This document shows, piece by piece, positions 1-9,636 of a DNA stretch of 64,000 bases. The notes beneath the pieces are model-generated. The model saw only the letters and a list, made by a program, of their open reading frames with translations. It made no database searches and was not told the DNA's origin. The DNA comes from Phycisphaerales bacterium. Lineage in GTDB: Bacteria; Planctomycetota; Phycisphaerae; UBA1845; UTPLA1. The translations under genes and the position numbers were made by a program. The first letter of the stretch is position 1. The number at the start of each line of letters is the position of its first letter. The stretch lies in assembly GCA_020639075.1 (NCBI GenBank), contig JACKHI010000001.1, positions 2,294,001 to 2,358,000 on the forward strand, read 5' to 3'.

Positions 1-92
1 TTCTCCGAAGACTGCGTATTGCCGCAGCCCGTCGCGATCAGACAGACGAGACACATCGCATACCATCGCTGCTTGTAAGTTGCTGCACACAT
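1..92 (-). CDS. Lipoprotein, N-terminal fragment cut by window edge
   Basis: Reading leftward from an ATG at 92 gives about 30 residues with a positively charged start, a hydrophobic stretch and the lipobox L-I-A-T-G-C followed by G-N-T-Q, so this is the start of a bacterial lipoprotein. A Shine-Dalgarno-like AAAGGGA lies about 6 bases upstream of the ATG. The rest of the gene lies beyond the left edge, so its function cannot be read. It is divergent from the permease at 376. Confidence 0.6.
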   Translation of the reverse strand, partial: MCAATYKQRWYAMCLVCLIATGCGNTQSSE

Positions 93-375
93 GTAAGTCC
101 CTTTCAGCATGAGCCGATCCCACGGCGCTCATCCCACCGACGCGAGTATAACCAACGAATTTCGTCGCGTCATAGGGGCGGCAGCACGAACTTCGCCCGC
201 AGAATTGCGCGGCCGAACGCCTGTCATTCACAACGGATCGCGCAAAAGCCGCCGATTTTGCCGCCTCGCGTCGCCGCCCTCGCGTTTCACGGGAGCCGCA
301 AGCACAATACGATGCCGACCCGGCGAACCAACCACAGGACACGGGCGGATCGCAACCCGAATTGAGGAGGACCTC

Positions 376-2175
376 ATGGGATTCGAAGCGGCCATCGTGC
401 TGGCTTCACTGCTGCTTGTGCTCGGGCTCCTGATCTTCACGCGGATTGCGCCCGCGGCAGTCATGATGGGAGGCCTCACGCTCGTCATGATCTGCCCTGC
501 ACCGACAGAGTCGGGTTGGCGAATCGGCGTCCTCAAAGCCGACCAGGCGCTAGCCGGATTCTCAAACTCGGGCCTCTTCACGGTCGGCGTCCTATTCGTC
601 GTCGTCTGCGGTCTGCGGACGACCGGCGGCGTCGACTGGATCGCGCACACAATCCTCGGCCGACCCGCCACACTGCGACGCGGGCTCCTGAGAATCATCG
701 CCCCCGTCGCGGGAATGAGTGCCTTTCTCAACAACACGCCCGTCGTCGCCATGCTCATACCGGCCGTCGCAGACTGGGCTCGTCGCGCGCGATTGCCCGC
801 CTCCAAGTTCATGATTCCCCTAAGCTACGCCGCCATCCTCGGCGGAACCTGCTCTCTCATCGGCACAAGCACCAATCTCGTCGTCAGTGGTCTCGTCACG
901 GCCCAGACAGATCTCCCGCCAATCCAGATCTTCGACGTCGCCTGGATTGGCGTGCCATGCCTGCTTGTCGGCGCTGCGTTTCTGTTGATATTCGGCCCGA
1001 CGATGTTGCCGCACCGCGGATCCTTCGAACAGACGCTCAGCGACCCGCGCGAATACACGGCCGAAATGATCGTCCCGCCGAACAGCCCCGTCGTCGGCCA
1101 GTCGGTCGAACAGGCGGGTTTAAGAAATCTGCCGGGCTGCTATCTCGTCGAGATCGAACGCGGAAACGACGTACTGCCGGCCGTCGGACCGAGCGAGATC
1201 CTCCGCGCAGACGATCGCCTCATCTTTGCGGGCGTCGTCGAGTCGATCCGCGAATTGCAGAGCCTGCGCAGCCTCGCACCGGCGACGAATCAGGTCTTCA
1301 AGCTCGACTCCCCACGTCATCGCCGCCGGCTGTTCGAGGCCGTCGTGTCCGAGAGTTGCCCGATCGCCGGGAAGACCATAAAGGAAGGCCGATTCCGGAC
1401 GATGTACGAAGCCGCGGTCCTCGCAGTCGCCCGAAATGGTGAACGCGTTCGTGGTCGCATCGGCGACATCCGGCTGCGCCCAGGCGACGTCCTGCTCCTC
1501 GAGGCTGGTACGTCGTTTGAACGCCATCAGCGCGATAGTCGCGACTTTCTACTGATCCGCACGCTGGAGGACTCCACGCCGCGCCGACATGATCGCGCGC
1601 CCGTCGCCATGGCGATCCTCGTCGCGATGGTCCTCGTCGCCGCGCTCGGCTGGCTGAGCATGCTGAATGCTGCGCTCGTCGCTGCGGGGCTGCTGCTCAT
1701 CACACGCTGCTGCACGACGAGCGACGCACAACGCAGCATCGACTGGTCCGTGTTAGTCGTCATCGGCGCCGGCCTCGGCCTCGGTATCGCCATGGATCAG
1801 TCGGGGGCGGCGAAGTGGATTGCGGAACGCCTCCTCGCCGTCGGCGGCGATCATCCGTGGATGGCGCTCGCCGCGATCTACATCGCCACGAGCATGCTGA
1901 CGGAGGTCATCACCAACAACGCCGCCGTCGCGCTGGTATTCCCCATCGCCCTCGCAACCTCCAGACAACTCGGCGTCAGTTTCGAGCCGTTCATTTATGC
2001 CATCATGATGGCAGGCAGCGCGAGCTTCGCGACGCCCATCGGCTACCAGACCAACCTCATGGTCTACGGCCCCGGCGGCTACACGTTCAAGGACTTCCTG
2101 AGAGTCGGCCTGCCGATGAACCTGCTGATGGCCATCACGACGATTGCACTCGTGCCGCGGATTTGGCCGTTCTGA
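376..2175 (+). CDS. SLC13/DASS-family permease with two TrkA-C domains
   Basis: A 599-residue inner-membrane transporter. Hydrophobic segments fill roughly residues 1-215 and 410-599, and the middle carries two TrkA-C (RCK_C) regulatory domains near 224-300 and 320-385. This arrangement is typical of SLC13-type anion or dicarboxylate transporters and relatives of the CitMHS/ArsB fold. The conserved hairpin motifs S-A-F-L-N-N-T-P-V-V and T-N-N-A-A-V-A-L are visible in the two halves. The open frame extends upstream to 109, but the ATG at 376 has a GAGGAGG ribosome site 6 bases before it and begins directly with the first membrane helix, so I chose it. The substrate (sulfate, citrate, phosphate or other) cannot be told from sequence. 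It appears to be a single-gene unit. Confidence 0.88.
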   Translation: MGFEAAIVLASLLLVLGLLIFTRIAPAAVMMGGLTLVMICPAPTESGWRIGVLKADQALAGFSNSGLFTVGVLFVVVCGLRTTGGVDWIAHTILGRPATLRRGLLRIIAPVAGMSAFLNNTPVVAMLIPAVADWARRARLPASKFMIPLSYAAILGGTCSLIGTSTNLVVSGLVTAQTDLPPIQIFDVAWIGVPCLLVGAAFLLIFGPTMLPHRGSFEQTLSDPREYTAEMIVPPNSPVVGQSVEQAGLRNLPGCYLVEIERGNDVLPAVGPSEILRADDRLIFAGVVESIRELQSLRSLAPATNQVFKLDSPRHRRRLFEAVVSESCPIAGKTIKEGRFRTMYEAAVLAVARNGERVRGRIGDIRLRPGDVLLLEAGTSFERHQRDSRDFLLIRTLEDSTPRRHDRAPVAMAILVAMVLVAALGWLSMLNAALVAAGLLLITRCCTTSDAQRSIDWSVLVVIGAGLGLGIAMDQSGAAKWIAERLLAVGGDHPWMALAAIYIATSMLTEVITNNAAVALVFPIALATSRQLGVSFEPFIYAIMMAGSASFATPIGYQTNLMVYGPGGYTFKDFLRVGLPMNLLMAITTIALVPRIWPF

Positions 2176-2195
2176 TGCCCTCTCACGTCAATGCG

Positions 2196-2356
2196 GTGGC
2201 CTAGGGTTTCAACCCTGGGGTCGCGATGATGACGCATCAGAGTAACTGTTCGAATACTGAGGATGCGCAATTGCCTCGAATGCGAATCGCACTTGGTAAC
2301 CTGATACCAACTCGAAATGCCATCATCGTGACCCCAGCCTTGAAAGGCTGGGCCAC
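2196..2356. repeat. MITE-like element with hairpin-bearing inverted ends
   Basis: The two ends are imperfect inverted repeats of about 36 bp that begin GTGGCC and contain TGGGGTC followed by CGATGATG. Each arm holds its own small hairpin with a TTCA loop, AGGGT/ACCCT in one and AGCCT/AGGCT in the other, so stem bases change in pairs. The same layout appears at 29420-29541 and 30694-30805. It fills the gap between convergent genes and could also act as a terminator. Confidence 0.6.
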
Positions 2357-2403
2357 CCAATTGTTGACGATCGTGAGAACCGGCGCATTCCGCGCGAATT
2401 GAC

Positions 2404-3540
2404 TCAACCCATCGCCGCGCGATACAGGTCATGCATCGTGCTCGCATCCACTTCTCGCGGATTAAACCGCGCCGTCCACTGCGTCGCCGCAACCTCCGCC
2501 ATTTCGGGCAGCGATGTCTCCGAAACACCCAACGCACGCAATGAAGTCGGCAAGCCAACCGATGCCAGCATCCCCTCGACACGCCTCGCCAGCCGCTCCG
2601 CGTCCGCATCCAGATCCGAATATGGGTTCTCCCCCGCCGCCGCGTTGAACCGAATCACATGCGGCAGCAACAATCCCACCGCCACACCGTGCACGATCCC
2701 ATACTTCGCCGTCAGCGGATTCGCACAGGCGTGCGCCGCGCCCAGCATCGAATTCTCTATCGCCGCCCCCGCAAAGTGCGCCCCGAGCAACATCTCCGAT
2801 CGAGCGTCATCATCATTCGGATCGGCAATGCTCTTCTCGAAGCTGTCCGACAGCCGCCGCCACGCCTCGCGCGACAACATCCGCGACGCATCATTTCGCT
2901 TCAAGCTGGCGCTCGTTTCGATCGAATGCGTTACCGCGTCGATGCCTGTCGCCGCCGCAACCATGCGCGGAACCGTTCGCGTCAGATCCGAATCGAGAAT
3001 CGCACAGACGCAAAGCGCCTTCTTATCGCCGCAGGCCATCTTCTGATGGGTTGCCGGATCGGTAATCAACGCAAACGACTGCGCCTCGCTCCCGGTCCCC
3101 GCCGTCGTCGGTATGGCGATCATCGGCAGCATCCGCTTCGTCGCCTTGCCGACGCCCCAGTAGTCCTGCATCCGACCGCCGTTCGTCAGCAGAAAGTTCA
3201 CACCCTTTGCGCAGTCCATCGCGCTGCCGCCGCCGATCCCGACGATGAAATCGACCTTCGATGCCTCGGCAACGGCCAGCCCACGCGCGACATGCTCCGT
3301 CGTCGGATTCTCTTCGACGCCGGAAAAGACTGTCACATGGATGCCGGCGTCGCGCAGGATCCCCTCCGCCCGTTCAGCGTGCCCCGCCTTCATGATCCCC
3401 GGATCCGTTGCCAGCAGGACATGCGTCGCGCCCGCACTCGACGCCTCTTCTCCAAGTCGCGCAAGCATCCCTGCCCCGAATCGGGAACGAACAGGCACAT
3501 GACGAAGGCACTCGGGAAAGTCAGCAGGCATACGCGACAT
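2404..3540 (-). CDS. Iron-containing alcohol dehydrogenase
   Basis: A 378-residue NAD(P)-dependent group III alcohol dehydrogenase, probably cytoplasmic. The cofactor motif G-G-G-S-A-M-D-C-A-K is at about 103-112. The metal-binding part has A-H-A-C-A-N-P-L near 262 and a downstream H-G-V-A-V-G-L-L-L-P-H, matching the His ligands of the family. Length is normal. The frame opens with a TTG at 3543; the ATG at 3540 is preferred, and another ATG at 3531 is possible. The neighbours do not reveal the substrate; fermentative reduction of an aldehyde or oxidation of a short alcohol are both plausible. Confidence 0.9.
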   Translation of the reverse strand: MSRMPADFPECLRHVPVRSRFGAGMLARLGEEASSAGATHVLLATDPGIMKAGHAERAEGILRDAGIHVTVFSGVEENPTTEHVARGLAVAEASKVDFIVGIGGGSAMDCAKGVNFLLTNGGRMQDYWGVGKATKRMLPMIAIPTTAGTGSEAQSFALITDPATHQKMACGDKKALCVCAILDSDLTRTVPRMVAAATGIDAVTHSIETSASLKRNDASRMLSREAWRRLSDSFEKSIADPNDDDARSEMLLGAHFAGAAIENSMLGAAHACANPLTAKYGIVHGVAVGLLLPHVIRFNAAAGENPYSDLDADAERLARRVEGMLASVGLPTSLRALGVSETSLPEMAEVAATQWTARFNPREVDASTMHDLYRAAMG

Positions 3541-4297
3541 CAAACGGATTCTCGACCAGGCCTTTGCGGGTGAAAGACCCGGGATGATAGTACGCAGCGC
3601 GGATGCGTAAAAATGGAAAACGCGGATCGTGGATGATCCGCGTTTCCGCGCCCCCTGCAGGTGTGAGCCGACCGATGAGCGAAATCGGCCAGCAATGTCG
3701 ATGCCTCAGTCCGAATCGCGGCGTCAGATCCCCCCGAATCCGTCCCGCAAGTGCCGTCTCCCCCGAGAGCACCCGCGGTTGTCTGCCGCGCCCCGAACTC
3801 GGACGCGATAGATTCGCGTCCTCAGGGTCGATGTGATCGTTTAGCGAAGAAACGAATGTGCAATCGCCGTGCCCGAAACCGATCGCACACGCAGCAAACC
3901 CGTAAACACATGCTTGAAAACAACTTACGGCCATTCAATCGCCGATAACCATGCAATGTGGCGGTTGCACCTGTACCGCATCGTCGCGCCGGGGCAACAC
4001 CCGACGTTGAGTCCCGAACATCGACTCACGAAACCAACGGTATGGTGGGCCGTGCCCACCGGGCACACCGCAAAGCATCAATCGACACCGCCAATCAAGC
4101 ATCCAGAATCCGGCCGTGATATCATCGGGGGCATCGCCGTCCCGCCGCTGCGAATCACCGCAACCAGGCGAATATGCAGTTCCGCAACATCTCGCCATAG
4201 CCCGCCCCGACTATTCCAGTAGACTGTCCTGTTCTCGCAATCAAATTGCGTGCCGATAACGCTCGACGCCGACACGACCAAGGAGTCAACACCGCCA
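3541..4297. other. 757-bp divergent intergenic region
   Basis: This region separates the alcohol dehydrogenase (minus) from leuS (plus) and must carry both promoters. I see one strong hairpin at 3618-3645 and a small GGTGGGC/GCCCACC hairpin near 4045, resembling half of the intergenic repeat family. A 137-codon minus-strand frame (3521-3934) covers part of it, but its composition is unlike a protein and it overlaps the dehydrogenase start. No T-box or other leader was recognised before leuS. Confidence 0.5.
3618..3645. terminator. Perfect 11-bp hairpin
   Basis: AAACGCGGATC and its exact complement flank a 6-base loop. There is only a three-base T run on the plus side and TTTTCC on the minus side. 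No recognised gene ends here on either strand, so it could be a terminator for an unseen transcript or a protein-binding palindrome. Confidence 0.4.
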
Positions 4298-7117
4298 ATG
4301 GCCGCGGAATACCAGCCAAGCAGCATCGAACCCAAGTGGCAGGCCTACTGGGAGAAGAACAACACGTTTCGCGTCCCAAACCCTGGCGATCCCGGGTTCG
4401 ATGCGTCGCGGCCCAAGTTCTACGCCCTCGACATGTTTCCCTATCCCAGCGGCGCAGGCCTCCATGTCGGCCATCCCGAGGGCTACACGGCGACCGACAT
4501 CATCTCGCGATACAAGCGCATGCAGGGCTGCAACGTCCTCCATCCAATGGGCTGGGACGCATTCGGTCTGCCTGCCGAACAATATGCGATTCAGACCGGC
4601 ATCCATCCGGCCGAAACGACGCGAACCGCAATCGACAACTTCCGACGCCAGCTCAAGGCATTCGGCTTCTGCTACGACTGGTCACGCGAGTTCGGCACGA
4701 TCGATCCCGATTACTACAAGTGGACGCAGTGGATCTTTCTTCAGATCTACAACGCCTGGTTCGACGCCGACGCGCACAAGGCACGCCCTATTAGCGAACT
4801 CATCGCAGAACTTGAATCGGGCAAGCGCGAACCCGTCGTCAACCCGGCCGCCGCAGAACATACCAACGACAAAAACGTTACGCAGGGACTTAACTGGAGA
4901 TCCCTCGACGCCAAAACGCGCCGCAAAGTCATCGATTCCTATCGACTCGCCTACCTCGCCGAACAGACCGTCAACTGGTGCCCCAAACTCGGCACAGCCC
5001 TCGCAAACGAAGAAGTCATCGACGGTCGCAGCGAGCGCGGCAGCTACCCCGTCTTCCGTAAGCCGCTCCGCCAATGGATGTTCCGCATCACTGCATACGC
5101 CGATCGACTTCTGAAGGGGCTGGCTAATGTCGAATGGCCCGAGATGACGCGCACGCTGCAGACCAACTGGATCGGTCGCAGCGAAGGCGCCGAAATCGAC
5201 TTTCCATTGATCGACGCAAACGGCGAGAAGTCGGGCGAATCGCTCCGCGTCTTCACAACGCGACCGGACACCGTCTTCGGCGCGACCTACATGGTCGTCG
5301 CCCCGGAGCATTCGCTGGTCGAAAAGACGCTCGCAGCGCCGCTCCTGGATACAGACAAGAAGAAGCTCGCCGATTACGTCGAATGGGCGCGCAATCGCGC
5401 CGACGTCGAACGGCAGGAGTCGAAAGAAAAGACCGGCGTCTTCACGGGCGTTTATGCCTGGAACCCCCTGACGGAAAAGCCCATCCCCGTCTGGACGGCC
5501 GACTACGTGCTGATGGGCTACGGCACCGGCGCGATCATGGCGGTGCCCGGCCAGGACCAGCGCGACTGGGATTTCGCCAAGGCCTTCGATCTGCCGATCG
5601 TCCGTACTGTCAAGCCGACGCCCGATTTCGACGGCGAGGCCTACGTCGGCGAAGGACCGGCGATGAACTCCGGCTTCCTCGATGGTCTCGAAATCGAAGA
5701 CGCCAAGCGCTGCATCATTGACTGGCTGGAAGAGAACAACGTCGGCCGCAGCCGCATCAACTTCAAGCTCCGCGACTGGCTCTTCAGCCGTCAGCGCTAT
5801 TGGGGAGAGCCCTTCCCGATCGTCTTCGACGCCGACGGCAATCATTACGGCGTCAGCAACGACTCATTGCCCGTCGAACTCCCGCCGCTCGCCGACTATC
5901 AACCCGTCGAAAGCGATGAACCCACGCCGCTGCTCGGCAAGGCGACGGAGTGGCTGAAAACGACGGCGGGCGCCGCCGGCGTGGCAGACCTGCCGCCGGA
6001 TACAAGAGTCACGCGCGAAACCAACACGATGCCCGGCTGGGCCGGCTCATGCTGGTACTACCTGCGCTATTGCGATCCGAAAAACAGCGACAGACTCATC
6101 GGCGAGCAGGCCGAACGCTACTGGATGGGAGACAACGGCGTCGACCTCTACATCGGCGGCTCCGAGCACGCCGTCCTTCACCTGCTCTATGCCCGCTTCT
6201 GGCATATGGCCTTGCATGACCTCGGCCACATCCAGTCGCAGGAGCCCTTCGGCAAGCTCTTCCACCAGGGGCTCATCACCAGCTTCGCATACAAGGATGC
6301 GACAGGCCGCATCATCCCCGTGGATGAAGTCGTGGAACGCGACGAAAAATACTACCTGAAGGACGGCGGCGAAGAAGTCGAGCGCATCGTCGCGAAGATG
6401 AGCAAAGGGTTGAAGAACGTCGTCAACCCCGACGATATCATCCGTGAATACGGCGCCGACACGTTCCGCCTCTACGAAATGTACATGGGCCCGCTCGAAG
6501 CCTCGAAGCCGTGGAACACCAAAGACACTGTCGGTCTTTTCCGCTTCCTCCGCGACATCTGGCGGCTCTGTGTTGATATCGACACGGGTTCGCTGCGCAT
6601 TGCAGACAACGCCGACGACGAAGTCGAGAAACTCCTGCACAAGACGATTGCCAAAGTCGGCAACGACATCGAGCGTCTCGCCTTCAACACGGCCATCGCC
6701 GCGATGTTCGAATTCAAGAACACGGCCCAGGCGGCCCAGAAGCGCCAACCGAACGGCTGTGCCATGACGCGCGACCAGATCGAGCGCTTCACGCGCATTC
6801 TCGCGCCCTTCGTGCCGCACTTCGCAGAGGAGCTCTGGCACAAACTGGGGAACGTCGGCGAAACGTCAGGAACAAGCGTCGCACAAGCACAATGGCCGAC
6901 ATTCGATGACGCGATGCTTGTCGAAGCGGAAATCGAAATCCCCGTACAGATCAATGGCAAACTGATCGACAAGATCCGCGTCTCAAAAGACGCCGACGAA
7001 GGCGTCATCAAGAGCGCCGCGATGGAACGTGACAAAGTGACCGCAAGAATCGGCGGCGGCAGCATCGTCAAGACGATTTATGTGCCGGGACGAATGCTGA
7101 ACCTGATTGTAAAGTGA
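4298..7117 (+). CDS. leuS: Leucyl-tRNA synthetase
   Basis: A class Ia synthetase that charges tRNA-Leu in the cytoplasm. The 939-residue product has the HIGH-type motif as H-V-G-H near residue 56, the tryptophan-rich W-x-F-x-x-R-Y-W-G core segment, and K-M-S-K-G near 700. The CP1 editing domain carries T-T-R-P-D-T near 319 and G-Y-G-T-G-A-I-M-A-V-P near 406. The aspartates of the following editing motif are kept (G-Q-D-Q-R-D), with Q where E. coli has H. It is somewhat longer than the usual 860 residues because of extra inserted segments. The frame opens at 4250, but the ATG at 4298, with AGGAG 12 bases upstream, starts at the conserved region, so it was chosen. Confidence 0.97.
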   Translation: MAAEYQPSSIEPKWQAYWEKNNTFRVPNPGDPGFDASRPKFYALDMFPYPSGAGLHVGHPEGYTATDIISRYKRMQGCNVLHPMGWDAFGLPAEQYAIQTGIHPAETTRTAIDNFRRQLKAFGFCYDWSREFGTIDPDYYKWTQWIFLQIYNAWFDADAHKARPISELIAELESGKREPVVNPAAAEHTNDKNVTQGLNWRSLDAKTRRKVIDSYRLAYLAEQTVNWCPKLGTALANEEVIDGRSERGSYPVFRKPLRQWMFRITAYADRLLKGLANVEWPEMTRTLQTNWIGRSEGAEIDFPLIDANGEKSGESLRVFTTRPDTVFGATYMVVAPEHSLVEKTLAAPLLDTDKKKLADYVEWARNRADVERQESKEKTGVFTGVYAWNPLTEKPIPVWTADYVLMGYGTGAIMAVPGQDQRDWDFAKAFDLPIVRTVKPTPDFDGEAYVGEGPAMNSGFLDGLEIEDAKRCIIDWLEENNVGRSRINFKLRDWLFSRQRYWGEPFPIVFDADGNHYGVSNDSLPVELPPLADYQPVESDEPTPLLGKATEWLKTTAGAAGVADLPPDTRVTRETNTMPGWAGSCWYYLRYCDPKNSDRLIGEQAERYWMGDNGVDLYIGGSEHAVLHLLYARFWHMALHDLGHIQSQEPFGKLFHQGLITSFAYKDATGRIIPVDEVVERDEKYYLKDGGEEVERIVAKMSKGLKNVVNPDDIIREYGADTFRLYEMYMGPLEASKPWNTKDTVGLFRFLRDIWRLCVDIDTGSLRIADNADDEVEKLLHKTIAKVGNDIERLAFNTAIAAMFEFKNTAQAAQKRQPNGCAMTRDQIERFTRILAPFVPHFAEELWHKLGNVGETSGTSVAQAQWPTFDDAMLVEAEIEIPVQINGKLIDKIRVSKDADEGVIKSAAMERDKVTARIGGGSIVKTIYVPGRMLNLIVK

Positions 7118-7122
7118 CTCCC

Positions 7123-7242
7123 GCACGCTGAAGGCGTGCAATATGATAGCCCAGGGTGAGCGCAGACCGCGAATGCGGTCAAAGCGTAACCCCGGGTTCA
7201 CGACGCCCTCTTGCGGAGCAAGCCCTGAAAGGGCGTTACAAC
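7123..7242. repeat. Structured intergenic repeat with GAAN-loop hairpins
   Basis: The stretch holds several short hairpins with GAA-type loops: GCACGC-TGAA-GGCGTGC, GACCGC-GAAT-GCGGTC and GCCCT-GAAA-GGGC, plus a CCCAGGG/CCCCGGG pair. This looks like the small structured repeats scattered between planctomycete genes. It lies between leuS and the CYTH gene on the same strand. No protein is encoded. Confidence 0.5.
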
Positions 7243-7264
7243 GAAGCGCCACGGAGCAACTCGA

Positions 7265-7822
7265 ATGCCCGTCGAACTCGAAGCCAAAATCCCCGTCGAA
7301 TCCCACGACGCGGTCCGCAATCAACTGCGAACCGCCGGCGCCGAATACGTCGGCAAAGTCCTCGAAACCAACCACCTGCTCGACCACACCGACTGTTCCC
7401 TGCGCGACTCGGGCTGCGGTCTTCGCGTCCGCTCGATTCAAATTCTCGACGGCGAAGGCCCCGGCGCGACGATGACGTTCAAAGGCCCGAAACAGGCCGG
7501 CGCATTCAAGCAACGGGAAGAACACGAGACGCAAATCGAAAATGCCGACGCCGCCCTCGCCATCCTGCGCGGTCTCGGCCATACGCGCGAACTCGTCTTC
7601 GAGAAGCGCCGAGAAACCTGGCGGCTCGGCGACTGTACGATCGAACTCGATGAAGTCCCCGTGCTGGGTCGTTTCGTGGAAATCGAAGGCCCATCGGCCG
7701 CGTCCATTCAACACATCATCGATGCGCTACATCTCGACGGCAGCCGGAACATCAGCGACTCCTATGTCGCGATGCTGGCCGCACAAGCGCCGGACGTACC
7801 CAACCCCGAATTCCGCTTTTGA
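7265..7822 (+). CDS. CYTH-domain protein (class IV adenylate cyclase-like)
   Basis: A 185-residue protein of the CYTH superfamily (CyaB adenylate cyclase, thiamine triphosphatase and inorganic triphosphatase fold). The signature E-x-E-x-K is at residues 4-8 (E-L-E-A-K), with basic and acidic strand residues spaced as expected for a triphosphate tunnel: R-V-R-S, M-T-F-K-G-P, R-E-E-H-E, E-K-R-R-E-T-W and I-E-L-D-E-V-P. Such enzymes bind triphosphates with divalent metal. Many annotated CyaB proteins act as triphosphatases, so cyclase activity is not assured. It follows leuS after a 147-bp spacer that holds a repeat. Confidence 0.85.
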   Translation: MPVELEAKIPVESHDAVRNQLRTAGAEYVGKVLETNHLLDHTDCSLRDSGCGLRVRSIQILDGEGPGATMTFKGPKQAGAFKQREEHETQIENADAALAILRGLGHTRELVFEKRRETWRLGDCTIELDEVPVLGRFVEIEGPSAASIQHIIDALHLDGSRNISDSYVAMLAAQAPDVPNPEFRF

Positions 7823-7869
7823 CTCAATGTCCCAAGTCGTACAAAACGCGTCTCGATACTCGAATCTCA

Positions 7870-9375
7870 CTACTCACCGCTCGCCACTGCCGGTTGCGCA
7901 TGCGTGATTGACGACAGCTTCGGCAACGGCGGCAAACCGTTTTTCTTCCGAACCGTCTGCTGCCCTTGCAGCGAATTCTGAAACGAAACCGTCGGCATCG
8001 AGACGACCGAACCGTCCGCACGGCCGACGTAAGTCATTCCCGACCACGTCTGCGTGGGTTGTCCGGGGCCGGGCTGCGGCGAGAAGATCACGAGCCACAC
8101 ATCGGGCGACAACGTCGCCGGGTCCACGCCCGGACACGTGAAAACGAAATCCCCCGCCCGATGCGCGTACGCCGACGGCGGCAGTTTGTCGACGAATGAC
8201 TGAATCTTCCTGTCTCGCGCCGCGTCCGCCATGTCTTCCAGATCCATCAGCCTCAGACCGGGCCATCGAATCTGAATCGCCGAAGTCATCGTCTCGCTCG
8301 ACACGAAGGCCGTCGCATCGACACGATGGTCCTTGAGAAGCTCAACAGGGTGTTTCGGCAACGCGCCACGTTCGTCGCTGTAGTCGAGCGACGCCCGAAG
8401 GAGAACCTGCGTTTCGCCTTTCGCAAACGAAGGCACTCCGAATCCGGCCGGTCCGCTCGTCGTGATCGCGAACGAACCCGCCCTGGAAATGACTGTCGCA
8501 ATCGCAATCGCGTACAACGCAATGCCGGCAAAAGCCACGATCGCAGGTGGCGTAATCACGGCAAACGCCGCCCGCCCCGAAGTTGTGCGATGCGTTTCGC
8601 GAACCATGAGAACGGCGCTGACGACCCACCAGATCCAGCCGACGTACCAGCCGAGACAGGGAACGATGGAAGCCACATTGGCGCCCGCACTGTAACAGAG
8701 TGCGCGATAGGTGCGCGAAATTGGTTGAACCTCGTTCATCGAAAGGCGCAGGATGAACTGAGTGCACAAACCCCAGACCAGAATGCACAACAGGCCCAGA
8801 AGCACCAGAACGATTGAGAAGAAGCAAAACCCCGCGAACATGTAGATCAATTCGGCTGCACCGGGCGTACCACCCGGCGAGAACGCGAACATGGCAACCG
8901 ACGGAAACACGAACAAGCTGCCGGTGCACACAAGCACCGTGATCAATAGCGACCACGCCGCGAAATCCCAGGAGTCCCTGCGTTCTTCGATTCCGACAGC
9001 GCCCTTCATGAGCGCCGACGGCCGGAATAGCGACATCCGAATCGTGCGATACAGCCCGCGCCACCAACCGATCTCCTTGCGTTCCAACCACGGGATCAAT
9101 CCGACCACCGTTTGTGCTTCATCGACGCCCATTGCGGGGCGCAGCACCATCGACTCCATGTCAATCGCGTTGTTGCATTGGACGCAGTTGAACGCTGTCG
9201 GAATGAGATGCCCGTTCGCTCCCATTCCATAGTATGCCTTCTCGCAATGCGGACAGCAGAACGCGACGACGCCCGGCACGAATTCAAAATCGCTGACGCG
9301 GAATTCGCTGCCGCACTCCGGGCACTGTCGCGATCGCAGATTCCATAACCGATATCCGCATTGTTTGCATTGCAC
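7870..9375 (-). CDS. Zinc-ribbon multi-pass membrane protein
   Basis: A 501-residue protein of unknown function. The N-terminus has two zinc ribbons: C-K-Q-C-G-Y with C-P-E-C-G (residues 3-22), then C-C-P-H-C with C-V-Q-C-N (about 38-68). Several hydrophobic segments follow at about 140-290, resembling YIP1-like membrane regions, and then a C-terminal soluble part with Y-V-G-R-A-D-G-S-V, similar to the small display motif in many planctomycete surface proteins. The zinc-ribbon plus membrane layout recurs in three other proteins of this window (19749, 20473, 34913). Its end lies close to the end of the convergent CYTH gene. Confidence 0.75.
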   Translation of the reverse strand: MQCKQCGYRLWNLRSRQCPECGSEFRVSDFEFVPGVVAFCCPHCEKAYYGMGANGHLIPTAFNCVQCNNAIDMESMVLRPAMGVDEAQTVVGLIPWLERKEIGWWRGLYRTIRMSLFRPSALMKGAVGIEERRDSWDFAAWSLLITVLVCTGSLFVFPSVAMFAFSPGGTPGAAELIYMFAGFCFFSIVLVLLGLLCILVWGLCTQFILRLSMNEVQPISRTYRALCYSAGANVASIVPCLGWYVGWIWWVVSAVLMVRETHRTTSGRAAFAVITPPAIVAFAGIALYAIAIATVISRAGSFAITTSGPAGFGVPSFAKGETQVLLRASLDYSDERGALPKHPVELLKDHRVDATAFVSSETMTSAIQIRWPGLRLMDLEDMADAARDRKIQSFVDKLPPSAYAHRAGDFVFTCPGVDPATLSPDVWLVIFSPQPGPGQPTQTWSGMTYVGRADGSVVSMPTVSFQNSLQGQQTVRKKNGLPPLPKLSSITHAQPAVASGE

Positions 9376-9532
9376 GTTTTTGGGCCCCTGACGAATTGCA
9401 CCGCGGCAGCGACAACTGTGCGCGATGCCGCGCGTGCATCAACGAACTTCCTTCAACTGAGTATACTCGATCGATCGACCAATCGCGATGACAACCTCGT
9501 AAGGACTGGCGCGGGATCGAGTCGCGAAAATG

Positions 9533-9577
9533 AAAACAGCCGGCCCCGGCGAAACTGAGTTCCGCCGGACGCCGGCT
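9533..9577 (-). terminator. Rho-independent terminator of HU gene
   Basis: Read on the minus strand, AGCCGGC and TCCGGCG pair with CGCCGG and GCCGGCT around a central loop, followed by GTTTTC. It lies 60 bp downstream of the HU stop codon. Confidence 0.6.
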
Positions 9578-9636
9578 ATCGCATCATCGACGATCCGCAT
9601 TTAGCGAACGCGCCGTGCCGTTCTATGTCAAAGCGG

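Noticed and set aside
228..812. Minus-strand frame of 194 codons under the permease
   Set aside because: Shadow of the GC-rich permease gene; rich in R, S and P as typical for antisense frames.
3521..3934. Minus-strand frame of 137 codons overlapping the alcohol dehydrogenase start
   Set aside because: Overlaps a clear gene start, has atypical composition and crosses a hairpin; no ribosome site.
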